9,457 nt of DNA, taken from the NCBI GenBank assembly GCA_937923365.1, contig CALAIJ010000189.1:1-9457 (forward strand). Reading direction: 5' to 3'. Position 1 is the first letter of the stretch. Each line of letters begins with the position of its first letter. The DNA comes from an uncultured Sulfitobacter sp. (lineage in GTDB: Bacteria; Pseudomonadota; Alphaproteobacteria; Rhodobacterales; Rhodobacteraceae). The position numbers were made by a program, and so were the translations under genes. The notes under the pieces were generated by a model. The model made no database searches. It had not been told where the DNA came from and saw nothing but the letters and a program-made list of their open reading frames with translations. Shown here one piece after another: positions 1 to 7,290 of this stretch.

Positions 1-1113
1 CAGCGCCAGACGCTCACCGCACTTGGGTTCCAGCTGGAGGGCAATATGGCCCATGTGCCCAGCTGGCGCCCCGATGTGCAGGGCGAGGCCGATCTGGTTG
101 AGGAAGTCGCGCGGATTGCCTCGCTCACCAAGCTCGAAGGCGTGCCCTTGCCGCGTCTCAGCGACGGTGTTCCACGGCCCATCCTGTCGCCGCAGCAGCG
201 CCGCGAGGTGGCCGCACGGCGCACAGCGGCCGCCCTTGGGTACAATGAATGCGTGACCTACAGCTTCATTGATCAGGCTGCTGCCGCGCTCTTTGGCGGT
301 GGGCAGGATACCACGCTGATCGAGAACCCGATCTCAAGCGACATGAGCCACATGCGCCCCGCGCTTTTGCCCGGTTTGTTGCAGGCAGCCGCCCGCAATC
401 AGGCGCGCGGCTTTGCCGACATGGCACTGTTCGAGGTCGGCCCCGCCTTTCACGGCGGAGAGCCAACAGAGCAGCACATGCTGGTCAGTGGCCTGCTGGT
501 CGGGCGCACGGGCCCCAAGGATGTGCATGGCGCATCCCGCCCCGTTGATCTGTTTGACGTCAAGGCGGATGCCGAAGCGGTGCTTGCCGCCATCGGCGCA
601 CCAGCGCGGGTGCAGATCATGCGCGGCGCGGACGACAGTTGGCACCCAGGGCGGCACGGCAAGATTTGTCTTGGCCCCAAAAAGGTGCTGGCGATCTACG
701 GTGAAGTGCATCCGCGCATTCTGGCTGCGATGGACGTCAAAGGGCCTGCCATGGCGTTCACCATCTGGCCCGGCGAAGTGCCGTTGCCGCGCAAGGCAGG
801 GGCCACGCGGCCCGCGTTGCAAATCAGCGACCTGCAAGCGGTCGAGCGGGACTTTGCCTTTGTTGTCGATGCGGATGTCGATGCACTGACTTTGGTCAAT
901 GCGGCCATGGGGGCGGACAAGGCCCTGATCGAGGACGTGCGTGTCTTTGACGAGTTCATCGGCGGCAATCTGGGGGAGGGCAAGAAATCCCTCGCCATTA
1001 CCGTGCGGATGCAGCCTGTCGACGCAACGCTGAAGGATGCGGATATCGAAGCCGTTGGGGCCAAGGTCATCGATAAGGTGGCCAAGGCCACAGGCGGCAC
1101 GCTGCGCGGATAA
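1..1113 (+). CDS. pheT: Phenylalanyl-tRNA synthetase beta subunit, 3' part (left end cut by window)
   Basis: PheT pairs with PheS as a cytoplasmic (alpha-beta)2 enzyme that charges tRNA-Phe. The frame is open from base 1 and ends in TAA, leaving 370 visible residues of a protein usually near 800. The B1, tRNA-binding (EMAP-like) and B3/B4 domains therefore lie outside. Visible parts in order: the end of the B5 domain with SWRPDV followed by EADLVEEVARI (about residues 21-40); the catalytic-like core with the characteristic MRPALLPGLL, ALFEVGPAF and IYGEVHP motifs; and from about residue 274 the C-terminal ferredoxin-fold anticodon-binding (FDX-ACB) domain, which includes the VERDFAFVVD strand and ends in GGTLRG. 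No frameshift is seen. pheS would be expected upstream. This is a confident family assignment from conserved motifs. Confidence 0.96.
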   Translation, partial: QRQTLTALGFQLEGNMAHVPSWRPDVQGEADLVEEVARIASLTKLEGVPLPRLSDGVPRPILSPQQRREVAARRTAAALGYNECVTYSFIDQAAAALFGGGQDTTLIENPISSDMSHMRPALLPGLLQAAARNQARGFADMALFEVGPAFHGGEPTEQHMLVSGLLVGRTGPKDVHGASRPVDLFDVKADAEAVLAAIGAPARVQIMRGADDSWHPGRHGKICLGPKKVLAIYGEVHPRILAAMDVKGPAMAFTIWPGEVPLPRKAGATRPALQISDLQAVERDFAFVVDADVDALTLVNAAMGADKALIEDVRVFDEFIGGNLGEGKKSLAITVRMQPVDATLKDADIEAVGAKVIDKVAKATGGTLRG

Positions 1114-1145
1114 GTGGCTGGGTGAAATCCCGCGTTGGGGCGCTA

Positions 1146-1169
1146 TGTAAGGTGGGCGTCCCGACCACC
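1146..1169. repeat. Degenerate copy of a GGTGGGCG hairpin repeat between pheT and ytoQ
   Basis: This 24-base stretch differs at only two positions from bases 2324-2347, behind the cupin gene. Here the second arm carries an A instead of C, so the stem is reduced to GGTGG/CCACC plus an inner CG/CG pair. A run of five T follows at 1173-1177, so it may still act as a weak terminator or attenuator behind pheT. The ytoQ ribosome binding site (AGGAGA, 1178-1183) follows directly. It is probably a dispersed intergenic element; its copy number in the genome cannot be seen here. Confidence 0.5.
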
Positions 1170-1189
1170 GCCTTTTTAGGAGAAGTGCA

Positions 1190-1636
1190 ATGCTCAAGGT
1201 TTACCTGTCCGGCGAAATCCATACCGATTGGCGCGAACAGATCATTGACGGCTCGAAAGGCCTTGATGTGGCGTTCAACAGCCCCGTCACCGATCATGGT
1301 GCCAGCGATGATTGCGGTGTCGCCATTCTGGGGGCCGAGGACGACAAGTTCTGGCATGACCGCAAAGGCGCCCAGATGAATGCCATCCGCACCCGCAAGG
1401 GTATTGCCGATGCGGACGTGGTCGTTGTGCGCTTTGGCGATCAGTACAAACAATGGAACGCGGCCTTTGACGCGGGCTATGCCGCCGCCTTGGGCAAGTC
1501 GCTGATCGTGCTGCACGGTCCCGATCACGCCCATGCGCTCAAGGAAGTGGATGCGGCGGCCTTGGCCGTGGCCTCCGAACCTGCGCAAGTGGTTGAAATC
1601 TTGCGCTACGTCCTGACAGGCAGCTTGCCCGCGTAA
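1190..1636 (+). CDS. ytoQ: YtoQ family protein
   Basis: A 148-residue protein beginning MLKVYLSGEIHTDWREQI, the signature start of the YtoQ family (formerly a domain of unknown function). Further family-like segments are the central SPVTDHGASDDCG, the FWHDRKGAQMNAIRT stretch and the Rossmann-like DADVVVVRFGDQYKQWNAAFDAGYA region cut across residues 85-110. The fold is thought to resemble nucleoside 2-deoxyribosyltransferases, but I know of no demonstrated reaction, so function stays open. It is predicted cytoplasmic, with no signal peptide or membrane segment. The start is supported by AGGAGA six bases upstream of the ATG. It lies 76 bp behind pheT on the same strand, with a degenerate hairpin in between, so co-transcription is possible but not assured. 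Length fits the family. Confidence 0.85.
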   Translation: MLKVYLSGEIHTDWREQIIDGSKGLDVAFNSPVTDHGASDDCGVAILGAEDDKFWHDRKGAQMNAIRTRKGIADADVVVVRFGDQYKQWNAAFDAGYAAALGKSLIVLHGPDHAHALKEVDAAALAVASEPAQVVEILRYVLTGSLPA

Positions 1637-1731
1637 TCCAGACGCGACATCTGGTGCGTCGCGCAAAGGCCAGATCATCCTGTTTTGCGGGCTAGGCTAC
1701 GGGGATCAGACCACCGCAAGGACGCCTCAGG

Positions 1732-2328
1732 ATGGCCCCAGCCAACACCCGCCCGATTTGGGACACGTTGCTCAACGAAGCCCGATCCGCACATCAAGGC
1801 AATGCGGCACTCTCCGCCTTTTGCCCGTTTCCGTCGGACATCTCACCACAAGAGGTTTCGCCCTATCCGATCAAAGCGGCGGCGCTTATGGCGGCAGAAC
1901 AGGGGTTGATAACGGAGCGTTATGCCGCACTGCGCGATGCCTTCGTCGCGGCAGGCCCACTGGCGCAGTGGCGCGAGACCTACAAGGGAACGGACATCGC
2001 GCAGGACTTCATGGACCGCTTTGCGTGCTATTGTCTGATCGGGCAGGGCGGTGCCTTTCACAGCGAACGGATGGCCGCATGGGTCGTCTATATGCCGCCC
2101 CGACTTTACTATCCGTGGCACCACCATCCCGGCGAAGAGATGTACCTTACCCTTGCAGGAGAGGCGACGTTCATGCGCAAAGGCTGCGCAGATGAGGTGT
2201 TACGGCCCGGTCAGACCAGCGAACACACCAGCAATCAACCTCATGCCATGGAGACGGGCGCACACCCTGTCATGGCCTATGTGGTCTGGCGCAACGGATT
2301 TGAAACGGCACCTGTGTTGACAGTGTAA
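1732..2328 (+). CDS. DMSP-lyase-family cupin (DddQ-like)
   Basis: A 198-residue single-cupin protein resembling DddQ, which cleaves dimethylsulfoniopropionate to acrylate, dimethyl sulfide and a proton at a divalent metal. The N-terminal ~100 residues are helical. The cupin follows: MPPRLYYPWHHHPGEEMYLTLAG spans residues 121-143 and supplies H130, H132, E136 and Y138 in an HxHxxxExY pattern. The second motif, HTSNQPHAMET (165-175), supplies H171, and W186 lies in YVVWRNGF. These match the DddQ metal-binding and catalytic pattern (His, Glu, Tyr, His). Length also fits DddQ (about 190-200) better than DddL or DddW. AAGGA at 1718-1722 supports the ATG; no signal peptide is seen. No acrylate-handling gene (acuI, acuN/K, prpE) lies nearby. 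The wider cupin-DLL superfamily includes members with only weak DMSP activity, so lyase function is inference. Confidence 0.75.
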   Translation: MAPANTRPIWDTLLNEARSAHQGNAALSAFCPFPSDISPQEVSPYPIKAAALMAAEQGLITERYAALRDAFVAAGPLAQWRETYKGTDIAQDFMDRFACYCLIGQGGAFHSERMAAWVVYMPPRLYYPWHHHPGEEMYLTLAGEATFMRKGCADEVLRPGQTSEHTSNQPHAMETGAHPVMAYVVWRNGFETAPVLTV

Positions 2329-2349
2329 GGTGGGCGTCTCGCCCACCTT
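2327..2349. terminator. Bidirectional hairpin between convergent cupin and GST genes
   Basis: A perfect 10-bp inverted repeat, AAGGTGGGCG (2327-2336) and CGCCCACCTT (2340-2349), has a 3-base loop TCT. It begins inside the cupin TAA stop codon and ends 9 bases from the GST stop. The symmetric position between converging genes suggests it ends transcripts from both sides, although neither side has a long U-tract. It is a near copy of 1146-1169. Confidence 0.7.
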
Positions 2350-2358
2350 TGATGTGTG

Positions 2359-3057
2359 TCAGCCCCTTGGAGGAATATTGCGGCCCTTTTCTACGGCAGG
2401 CCGCGACAGGAACCGCTCAAGATAATCGACAAGGTTGCTGTTATCCTCCCAGCCGACGGTGTCGCGCACGCCATAGAACTCCAGCGCGGCCAGCCACGGT
2501 GCGATGGCCATGTCGGCGATGGAATAATCCCCCGCAATCCAGTCCTTGCCTGCCAGCTCAAGATTGAGCACGGCAAGCAACCGCTTGGCCTCGTCGATGT
2601 AGCGCTGTTGGGGGCGCTTGTCCTCCCACTCGGAACCGGCGAACTTGGAGAAGAACCCAAGTTGCCCCAACATTGGTCCCAATCCCCCCATCTGGAACAT
2701 CAGCCACTGAATGACATGGGCGCGCTCTGCGCCGTTTGCCCCAATGAACTTGCCGGATTTGTCTGCCAGATAGATCAGGATTGCACCGGATTCGAAGATG
2801 CCCACAGGCCCGCCATCGGGCCCATTGGGATCGATGATCGCAGGGATCTTGTTGTTGGGGTTCAGCGACAGAAACTCGGGGCTTTTGACATCTGCATCCG
2901 AAAGCGTGACCAGATGTGCCTCGTAAGGAATGCCTGTTTCTTCCAGCATGATGGAGGCTTTGACCCCGTTGGGCGTCGGAAAGGAATAAAGCTGCAAGAC
3001 ATCCGCGTTCTGCGCGGGCCAGCGTTGGGTAATGGGAAAAGCGGATAGATCGGCCAT
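2359..3057 (-). CDS. Glutathione S-transferase, Nu-class-like (YfcG/YghU type)
   Basis: A 232-residue cytoplasmic GST of the YfcG/YghU type, enzymes known for disulfide-bond reductase and peroxidase activity with glutathione. After a 20-residue N-terminal extension comes the thioredoxin-like domain: LQLYSFPTPNG has the T28/N30 active-site positions used by this class in place of a catalytic Tyr/Ser/Cys. PNNKIPAI holds the cis-proline (P72), and FESGAILIYLA (88-98) holds the glutathione gamma-glutamyl-binding E89/S90. The helical domain has GGLGPMLGQ (124-132), diagnostic of the YfcG/Ure2-like branch, and the N-capping box DYSIADMA (177-184). It ends RPAVEKGRNIPPRG, like YghU. The start is supported by AAGGAGG eight bases upstream. 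The gene is convergent with the cupin and divergent from mscL. The physiological substrate is unknown. Confidence 0.92.
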   Translation of the reverse strand: MADLSAFPITQRWPAQNADVLQLYSFPTPNGVKASIMLEETGIPYEAHLVTLSDADVKSPEFLSLNPNNKIPAIIDPNGPDGGPVGIFESGAILIYLADKSGKFIGANGAERAHVIQWLMFQMGGLGPMLGQLGFFSKFAGSEWEDKRPQQRYIDEAKRLLAVLNLELAGKDWIAGDYSIADMAIAPWLAALEFYGVRDTVGWEDNSNLVDYLERFLSRPAVEKGRNIPPRG

Positions 3058-3095
3058 TTCGTGCCTCCTTAGGTTGATTCAGACAATAGTTAAGC

Positions 3096-3113
3096 GTTTT
3101 TCCCCGCAAAAAC
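3096..3113. promoter_or_regulatory. Small palindrome in the GST/mscL divergent intergenic region
   Basis: GTTTTT (3096-3101) and AAAAAC (3108-3113) form a perfect 6-bp inverted repeat around CCCCGC. It lies 39 bases upstream of the GST start and about 100 bases upstream of mscL. The position suits an operator or promoter element for the GST, but no clear -35/-10 pair can be read around it, so its role is a guess. Confidence 0.2.
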
Positions 3114-3211
3114 AGGCTATCCACTGTGCATTAATATGTTAACAGATGTGCGGCGGCGAACGGGGTCCAGTAACTTCCCAACAGGCCGCGTTAAAGAAAT
3201 GAGGGACTACT

Positions 3212-3580
3212 ATGCTTAGCGAATTCAAAGATTTCATCGCCAAAGGCAATGTCATGGACATGGCCGTTGGTATCATCATCGGTGCCGCATTCACCGCAAT
3301 CGTCGGCAGCCTTGTTGCAGACATGATCAACCCGCTGATCGGTCTGTTCATGGGCGGCGTCGACTTTGGTGGCCTGTCCGCATCCGTTGGCGAAGCGACA
3401 TTCACCTACGGTAACTTCATCATGGCAATCATCAACTTCCTGGTCATCGCGTTTGTGGTGTTCATGCTGGTTCGCTCATTGAACAAGATGAAGAAAGAGG
3501 AAGAAGCCGCACCCGAAGAGCCCGCAGGCCCCACGCAGGAAGAGCTGCTGGCGCAGATCCTGGTGGAACTGAAGAAGTAG
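3212..3580 (+). CDS. mscL: Large-conductance mechanosensitive channel MscL
   Basis: A 122-residue inner-membrane channel that opens under membrane tension to release solutes on hypo-osmotic shock. The N-terminal amphipathic helix [14 protein letters not shown] is followed by TM1 (about 14-46), with the conserved pore-lining [12 protein letters not shown] and [13 protein letters not shown] short periplasmic loop (about 47-65) precedes TM2 (about 66-88, [14 protein letters not shown]). The C-terminal part has the charged linker KMKKEEEA and a final helix, [13 protein letters not shown], typical of the cytoplasmic bundle. It is shorter than the E. coli protein (136), mainly in the periplasmic loop. 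GAGGG at 3201-3205 supports the start. It is monocistronic: GST is divergent and a terminator follows 25 bases after the stop. Confidence 0.97.
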   Translation: MLSEFKDFIAKGNVMDMAVGIIIGAAFTAIVGSLVADMINPLIGLFMGGVDFGGLSASVGEATFTYGNFIMAIINFLVIAFVVFMLVRSLNKMKKEEEAAPEEPAGPTQEELLAQILVELKK

Positions 3581-3604
3581 GCTCCGAAAGGGTTTACCAA
3601 AAGC

Positions 3605-3633
3605 AAAAGGCCCGCCGGTTGGTGGGCCTTTTT
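3605..3633 (+). terminator. Intrinsic terminator of mscL
   Basis: Stem AAAAGGCCCGCC (3605-3616) pairs with GGTGGGCCTTTT (3621-3632) around loop GGTT, with one G-U pair in an otherwise complete 12-bp stem. The stem ends in a run of five T (3629-3633). It lies 25 bases behind the mscL stop and is correctly oriented for mscL. Confidence 0.9.
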
Positions 3634-3660
3634 CTATGGGGGTGTAGATTTGTTTGGGGC

Positions 3661-3716
3661 GAAGGGCGGCTTTGAGCCCAATCTACTTTATGCTGCGCAA
3701 GCTACAGACGTCCGCT
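3661..3716 (+). repeat. Possible degenerate intergenic element, copy A
   Basis: This 56-base stretch between mscL and the sulfatase begins GAAGGGCGGCTTTGAG and ends GTCCGCT. The minus strand of 9310-9365 is also 56 bases long, begins GAAGGTCGGCTGTGCG and ends GGCCGCT. Hand alignment gives 13 of 16 identities at the start and 5 of 6 at the end, but almost none in the middle. The similarity is short enough to occur by chance in a window this size; equal length and intergenic placement are the only support. Confidence 0.25.
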
Positions 3717-3742
3717 CTTTCTTGGTTGTGATGATTCGCGAA

Positions 3743-5314
3743 TTACGCTCGATATGCAGGCAACGGTGCGCGATCTTGGAGCTCTATTGTGCGGTCCAGC
3801 ATAAGCTCCGACAACGCTTGGCGAATGGGTTTACTGTCCGGATCTTCGTATAGGTTTCGTAGTTCCAATGGGTCATTTTCAAGATCGTAGAGTTCGTTCC
3901 AATCCTCACCTTGCCTCAACGACATGCGATATTGATCCGTAACGAGCGTTCGGATGCGTTGAGGGCGCTCAAAGCCCGTCATTGAGCGCTGACTGTCTTC
4001 CTCGACAAGAATTGCCGCAGGCGGCGCGGTTCCCATCAGATCGCGCCCTTGAAGGCCGTTGTATGGCTGAATACCAGCACGGGCGAGTATCGTCGCGGAG
4101 ATGTCTATTGACGATCCCAGATCACTATTAAGAACGTCAGATGCAGGGCGCGTCGGATCATGCCAGATGAACGGTACACGGATGAGGCCTTGGTAGTGGA
4201 GCAGTAGTTTCAACATTAACCCATGATCGCCCATGTAATCGCCATGGTCAGAGGTGAAAATCACCACAGTATTCTCGGCCAATCCCAGATCGTCCAACTG
4301 TCTCAGCACGCGCCCAATTGCGTCATCTACCATCGTGATCATGCCGTAGGTCAGCGCTATAATTGCGCGCGCTTCGCCTTCGGAAACTGCAAAGGGGTTT
4401 TGATTGTCACGCGGATCTGTTCCCTGCTCCATCGCCTCTTTCATGGCGCGGATCGGTGGCAAGTCACTCTTGCCAAACGATGCAGGCAGTTCCATCTCGT
4501 TCGGCGCATACATATCCCAATAACGCCCAGGCGGTGTGAAGGGATGGTGCGGATCAGGGACTGACATCTGCAAGAAGAACGGTGCGTCTTGCTTTGCTTG
4601 CTGCGCCAACCAGTCGCTTGAGCGATCGGCGATCCATGATGTGGAATACAACTCTTCTGGGACGGCCGTACGCCACGCTTGCGGGGCGTCTATACCCCCG
4701 TCAGGCAACGCATTTTCCGGCCCAACAAGCGTGTCGAAATCAGCGCGTTGCGCTTTAGCCCATAGCAGATAGTCACCCGACGCTTGGTCCGCGTGATCAG
4801 CCGCAATTTCAACATGCTCAAAGCCATAGAAATCACCATTTTTACGGTCCGCCAAGGGCGAGTGCCATTTTGGAACAATCTCCAGATCGTACTCAGATCC
4901 ATGCCTATTGTCTTTGAAGGCGTCGCGCAGGTTGGCGCTTGGGGTGGATTTTCCCTCTTCGGCCGTGAATTTGTTCGTTGCGGGCAAACCGGTAAAACTT
5001 TGCAGATGGGATTTGCCGATCAATCCGGTGTTATATCCAGCATCGCGCAGCAGCTCGACAAATGTCGTGTGGTTTTTTGACAGTGGAATACCATTGTGCC
5101 GCGCACCGTGAACGGAACACATGCGACCCGTCATAATCGACGCTCGGTTGGGCATGCAGATCGGATTGGCAACATAGAACTTGTCCCAGCGTGTGCCACT
5201 CGCCGCGATACCGTCGATGTTCGGCGTCTGTACAATCTCATTGCCATAGCAGCCCAAATGATCAGCGCGGTGTTGATCGGTGATGATAAACAGGAAATTT
5301 GGACGTTTGGTCAT
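3743..5314 (-). CDS. Type I sulfatase (alkaline-phosphatase superfamily), cytoplasmic
   Basis: A 523-residue sulfatase expected to hydrolyse a sulfate ester to alcohol and sulfate. The motif C53-M-P-N-R57 is the CxPxR signature in which Cys is converted to formylglycine. D13/Q14 (ITDQHRAD) and D356/H357 (TSDHGDYMGDHG) form the metal site; K101 and H103 (GKSH), H256/H257 (PDPHHPF) and K369 complete the pocket. The DQ...DH metal set and the DH-to-K369 spacing resemble phosphonate monoester hydrolases and choline-sulfatase-like enzymes. The retained K101/H103 pair is sulfatase-like, so sulfatase is preferred. The catalytic strand starts at residue 5, leaving no room for a signal peptide, so it acts in the cytoplasm. 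The start overlaps the TRAP permease stop (ATGA), with AGGA eight to nine bases upstream. It is the last gene of the operon. Substrate unknown. Confidence 0.9.
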   Translation of the reverse strand: MTKRPNFLFIITDQHRADHLGCYGNEIVQTPNIDGIAASGTRWDKFYVANPICMPNRASIMTGRMCSVHGARHNGIPLSKNHTTFVELLRDAGYNTGLIGKSHLQSFTGLPATNKFTAEEGKSTPSANLRDAFKDNRHGSEYDLEIVPKWHSPLADRKNGDFYGFEHVEIAADHADQASGDYLLWAKAQRADFDTLVGPENALPDGGIDAPQAWRTAVPEELYSTSWIADRSSDWLAQQAKQDAPFFLQMSVPDPHHPFTPPGRYWDMYAPNEMELPASFGKSDLPPIRAMKEAMEQGTDPRDNQNPFAVSEGEARAIIALTYGMITMVDDAIGRVLRQLDDLGLAENTVVIFTSDHGDYMGDHGLMLKLLLHYQGLIRVPFIWHDPTRPASDVLNSDLGSSIDISATILARAGIQPYNGLQGRDLMGTAPPAAILVEEDSQRSMTGFERPQRIRTLVTDQYRMSLRQGEDWNELYDLENDPLELRNLYEDPDSKPIRQALSELMLDRTIELQDRAPLPAYRA

Positions 5315-7257
5315 GCGGAAATGTCCTGATGTGAACGATTGCGGAAAACGTCGAAAGCGATCAACCCCACCCCAATTAGGATGGCTGGAACATGAAAGGC
5401 AGGATTAATCATCAGCATCGTGAAAGCGGCAACAAAGCGCACGATGATCTCTGGTATCGTTAACTTGCGGCGATCGTACCCTGACAGAGCAGAGGAAAAC
5501 AGCCAGATGCAAAAACACGTGCGTAGGGTGATCCAGATGAAGGGCAGCAAGCTGAATTCTTCGATTATCAGGATCGTGGGATAAAAGGCAAAGACGAATG
5601 GGATAATGAACTTGGCCATGCCAAGGCGGAAAGACATCAGCGCCGTGATCAACGGGTTTGCCCCTGCGATAGGTGCGGCCGCATAGGCCGCGATAGCCAC
5701 AGGCGGGGTCAGCGACGACGCAACGCCATAGTAAAACACAAACATATGTGCGGTCAGCATAGAAATCCCAAGCGCTTGGATCGCGGGGCCCATCACAAGA
5801 ATGATGATCAAATAGGCGGGCAACGTCGGCATGCCCATGCCCAACACCAGCGCGCCGATCATGGCGACCAGCAAGGCCGAGAACAGGCTTTCACCTCGAA
5901 TTTCCGCAATCACATTGGCCAGCTTTAACCCCAACCCGGTGGAATCTAGTGACCCAACAAGAATGCCGATGGCCGCGATAGCGATCAACAAAGTTGCACC
6001 CGACTGCGCGCCCTTGAGGAACGACCACCACAGCCGCATAGGATCGGCCCGCACAACGGGGTTGATCACTGACAAAACGATCAAAACGACAACGGCGTAA
6101 AAACCAGCCGCTGAGGTCGAAAGACCCAACACAAGAGATCCGATAACCGTTGCGATCGGGCCTATGAACATGATCGAGTTGATCAGATCGACATATGTGA
6201 TCTGATCGTCTGTGGTCATTGTCTGTACTTCGATACCTTGTCTGCGCGCCTCAACAGTGACGGCTGTGAACAGGCTGAAGTAGTAGAACAAGGCAGGCAC
6301 TAAGGCCGCAACGATGATGTTAAGATACCCAACGCCAGTAAGGTCCGCCATCACGAGGGCAGCGGCGCCCATGATCGGTGGCATGATTTGTCCGCCCGAC
6401 GATGCGGTCGCCTCGATCCCTGCCGCAAAAGTTGGCGAGAACCCGCGTTTCTTAATCATCGGAATCGTAAAAGTACCCGTGCCGACAATGTTTGCCACGG
6501 TTGAGCCGGACATGGTTCCGAACAGCGAGGACGCTAAAATGGCGGCATGCGCAGGGCCACCACGTGTGCGGCGGGTCGCAAGAAATGCGAACTTGAGCAG
6601 GGTATCGCCCGCACCTGTGCCTTCCAGCAGCACGCCGAAGATGATGAAAATAAAGACCGTGCTGAGAACGATATTGGTGATGGAGCCAAAGACACCCTTG
6701 TTGGTATTATACCACAAAGCTTCGGCCACTTCTTTGAGGGAGAAACCTGTATGCTCAAGAATGCCCGGCGCGTTTTGTCCGTAGAGCAAGTAGAGCACGC
6801 CAAATGTGCCAACCCCGAACAAGCCCCACCCCCATAAGCGGCGACAAAGTTCCAGAAATACGGCGAGACCTGCAAGAGCGGGCCATGCGTCAGCGTTGGT
6901 TACGTCATATAGCGCGGTTTCCATACGGGTCTGCACAAAGTGGAAAGACCAGATTGACCACAGGCCAGCTGCGATCAACAGCAGATCAAGGCCAAGATGC
7001 ATGTGCGATACAGCACCGTCCGCCTCACGCTTTTTTCGCGCAGCGGCGACACCTGCAATCAACGCTAAAGCAAATCCCATGGCGCGGTGAAACTTGGGGT
7101 CGATAAGGCCCACACCGGAACTGTAAAGCGCGATGATCCCAAGGGCCAAGCACGCGCAAGCCGCAAAGAAAGAGAACACACGGGTGGTGCCGCTGGACAT
7201 ATTTGCCACGTCGGTCATGGGAGCACTCTTTGTTGAATGAGGGGGCCGCTGGGCCAT
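5311..7257 (-). CDS. TRAP transporter fused permease (4TM/12TM, TAXI-associated)
   Basis: A 648-residue inner-membrane protein joining the small (DctQ-like, about residues 25-160) and large (DctM-like, about 190-600) TRAP subunits, as is usual for TAXI systems. It drives uptake of an organic anion with the sodium or proton gradient. The DctM hallmarks are GTMSGSTVANIVGTGTF (247-263), EATASSGGQIMPPIMGAAA (282-300), GMGMPTLPAYLI and FYYGVASSLTPPVAIAAYAA. A final pair of membrane helices follows a RRK segment. I report the longest start. An ATG at 7218 (MTDVANMSSG), preceded by AAAGAG, is at least as likely, since the first 13 residues are unlike a membrane protein start and lack a clear ribosome site. 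It lies 33 bp after the TAXI gene and is translationally coupled to the sulfatase. Substrate is not predictable from sequence. Confidence 0.93.
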   Translation of the reverse strand: MAQRPPHSTKSAPMTDVANMSSGTTRVFSFFAACACLALGIIALYSSGVGLIDPKFHRAMGFALALIAGVAAARKKREADGAVSHMHLGLDLLLIAAGLWSIWSFHFVQTRMETALYDVTNADAWPALAGLAVFLELCRRLWGWGLFGVGTFGVLYLLYGQNAPGILEHTGFSLKEVAEALWYNTNKGVFGSITNIVLSTVFIFIIFGVLLEGTGAGDTLLKFAFLATRRTRGGPAHAAILASSLFGTMSGSTVANIVGTGTFTIPMIKKRGFSPTFAAGIEATASSGGQIMPPIMGAAALVMADLTGVGYLNIIVAALVPALFYYFSLFTAVTVEARRQGIEVQTMTTDDQITYVDLINSIMFIGPIATVIGSLVLGLSTSAAGFYAVVVLIVLSVINPVVRADPMRLWWSFLKGAQSGATLLIAIAAIGILVGSLDSTGLGLKLANVIAEIRGESLFSALLVAMIGALVLGMGMPTLPAYLIIILVMGPAIQALGISMLTAHMFVFYYGVASSLTPPVAIAAYAAAPIAGANPLITALMSFRLGMAKFIIPFVFAFYPTILIIEEFSLLPFIWITLRTCFCIWLFSSALSGYDRRKLTIPEIIVRFVAAFTMLMINPAFHVPAILIGVGLIAFDVFRNRSHQDISA

Positions 7258-7290
7258 GACATTGGCCCAGCTTTCAGTCGTTTAGAGCTG

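Noticed and set aside
334..1197. Long minus-strand open frame (287 codons) opposite pheT
   Set aside because: It lies wholly against a clearly coding, motif-rich pheT. Its translation is rich in Arg, His and Gly with no recognisable domain. This is a normal shadow in high-GC coding DNA.
1643..1663. CGCGAC/GTCGCG inverted repeat behind ytoQ as a terminator
   Set aside because: A six-bp stem with a nine-base loop and no T-run after it. It could be chance in GC-rich sequence.
1067..1678. Minus-strand open frame (203 codons) opposite ytoQ
   Set aside because: The plus-strand YtoQ protein has family motifs and a ribosome site; the antisense translation has neither.
2356..3048. Plus-strand open frame (230 codons) opposite almost the entire GST
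   Set aside because: The GST reading has every family motif and a strong ribosome site. The antisense frame mirrors its codon bias and shows no domain.
3644..3686. GTAGATT/AATCTAC inverted repeat as the sulfatase terminator
   Set aside because: Seven bp with a 29-base loop and no U-tract on the minus strand. It is not convincing as a terminator.
7268..7290. Hairpin between the TAXI and permease genes that might set differential expression
   Set aside because: Only five pairs (CAGCT/AGCTG) form, and on the transcribed strand the next position is a C-A mismatch. It is too weak to claim.
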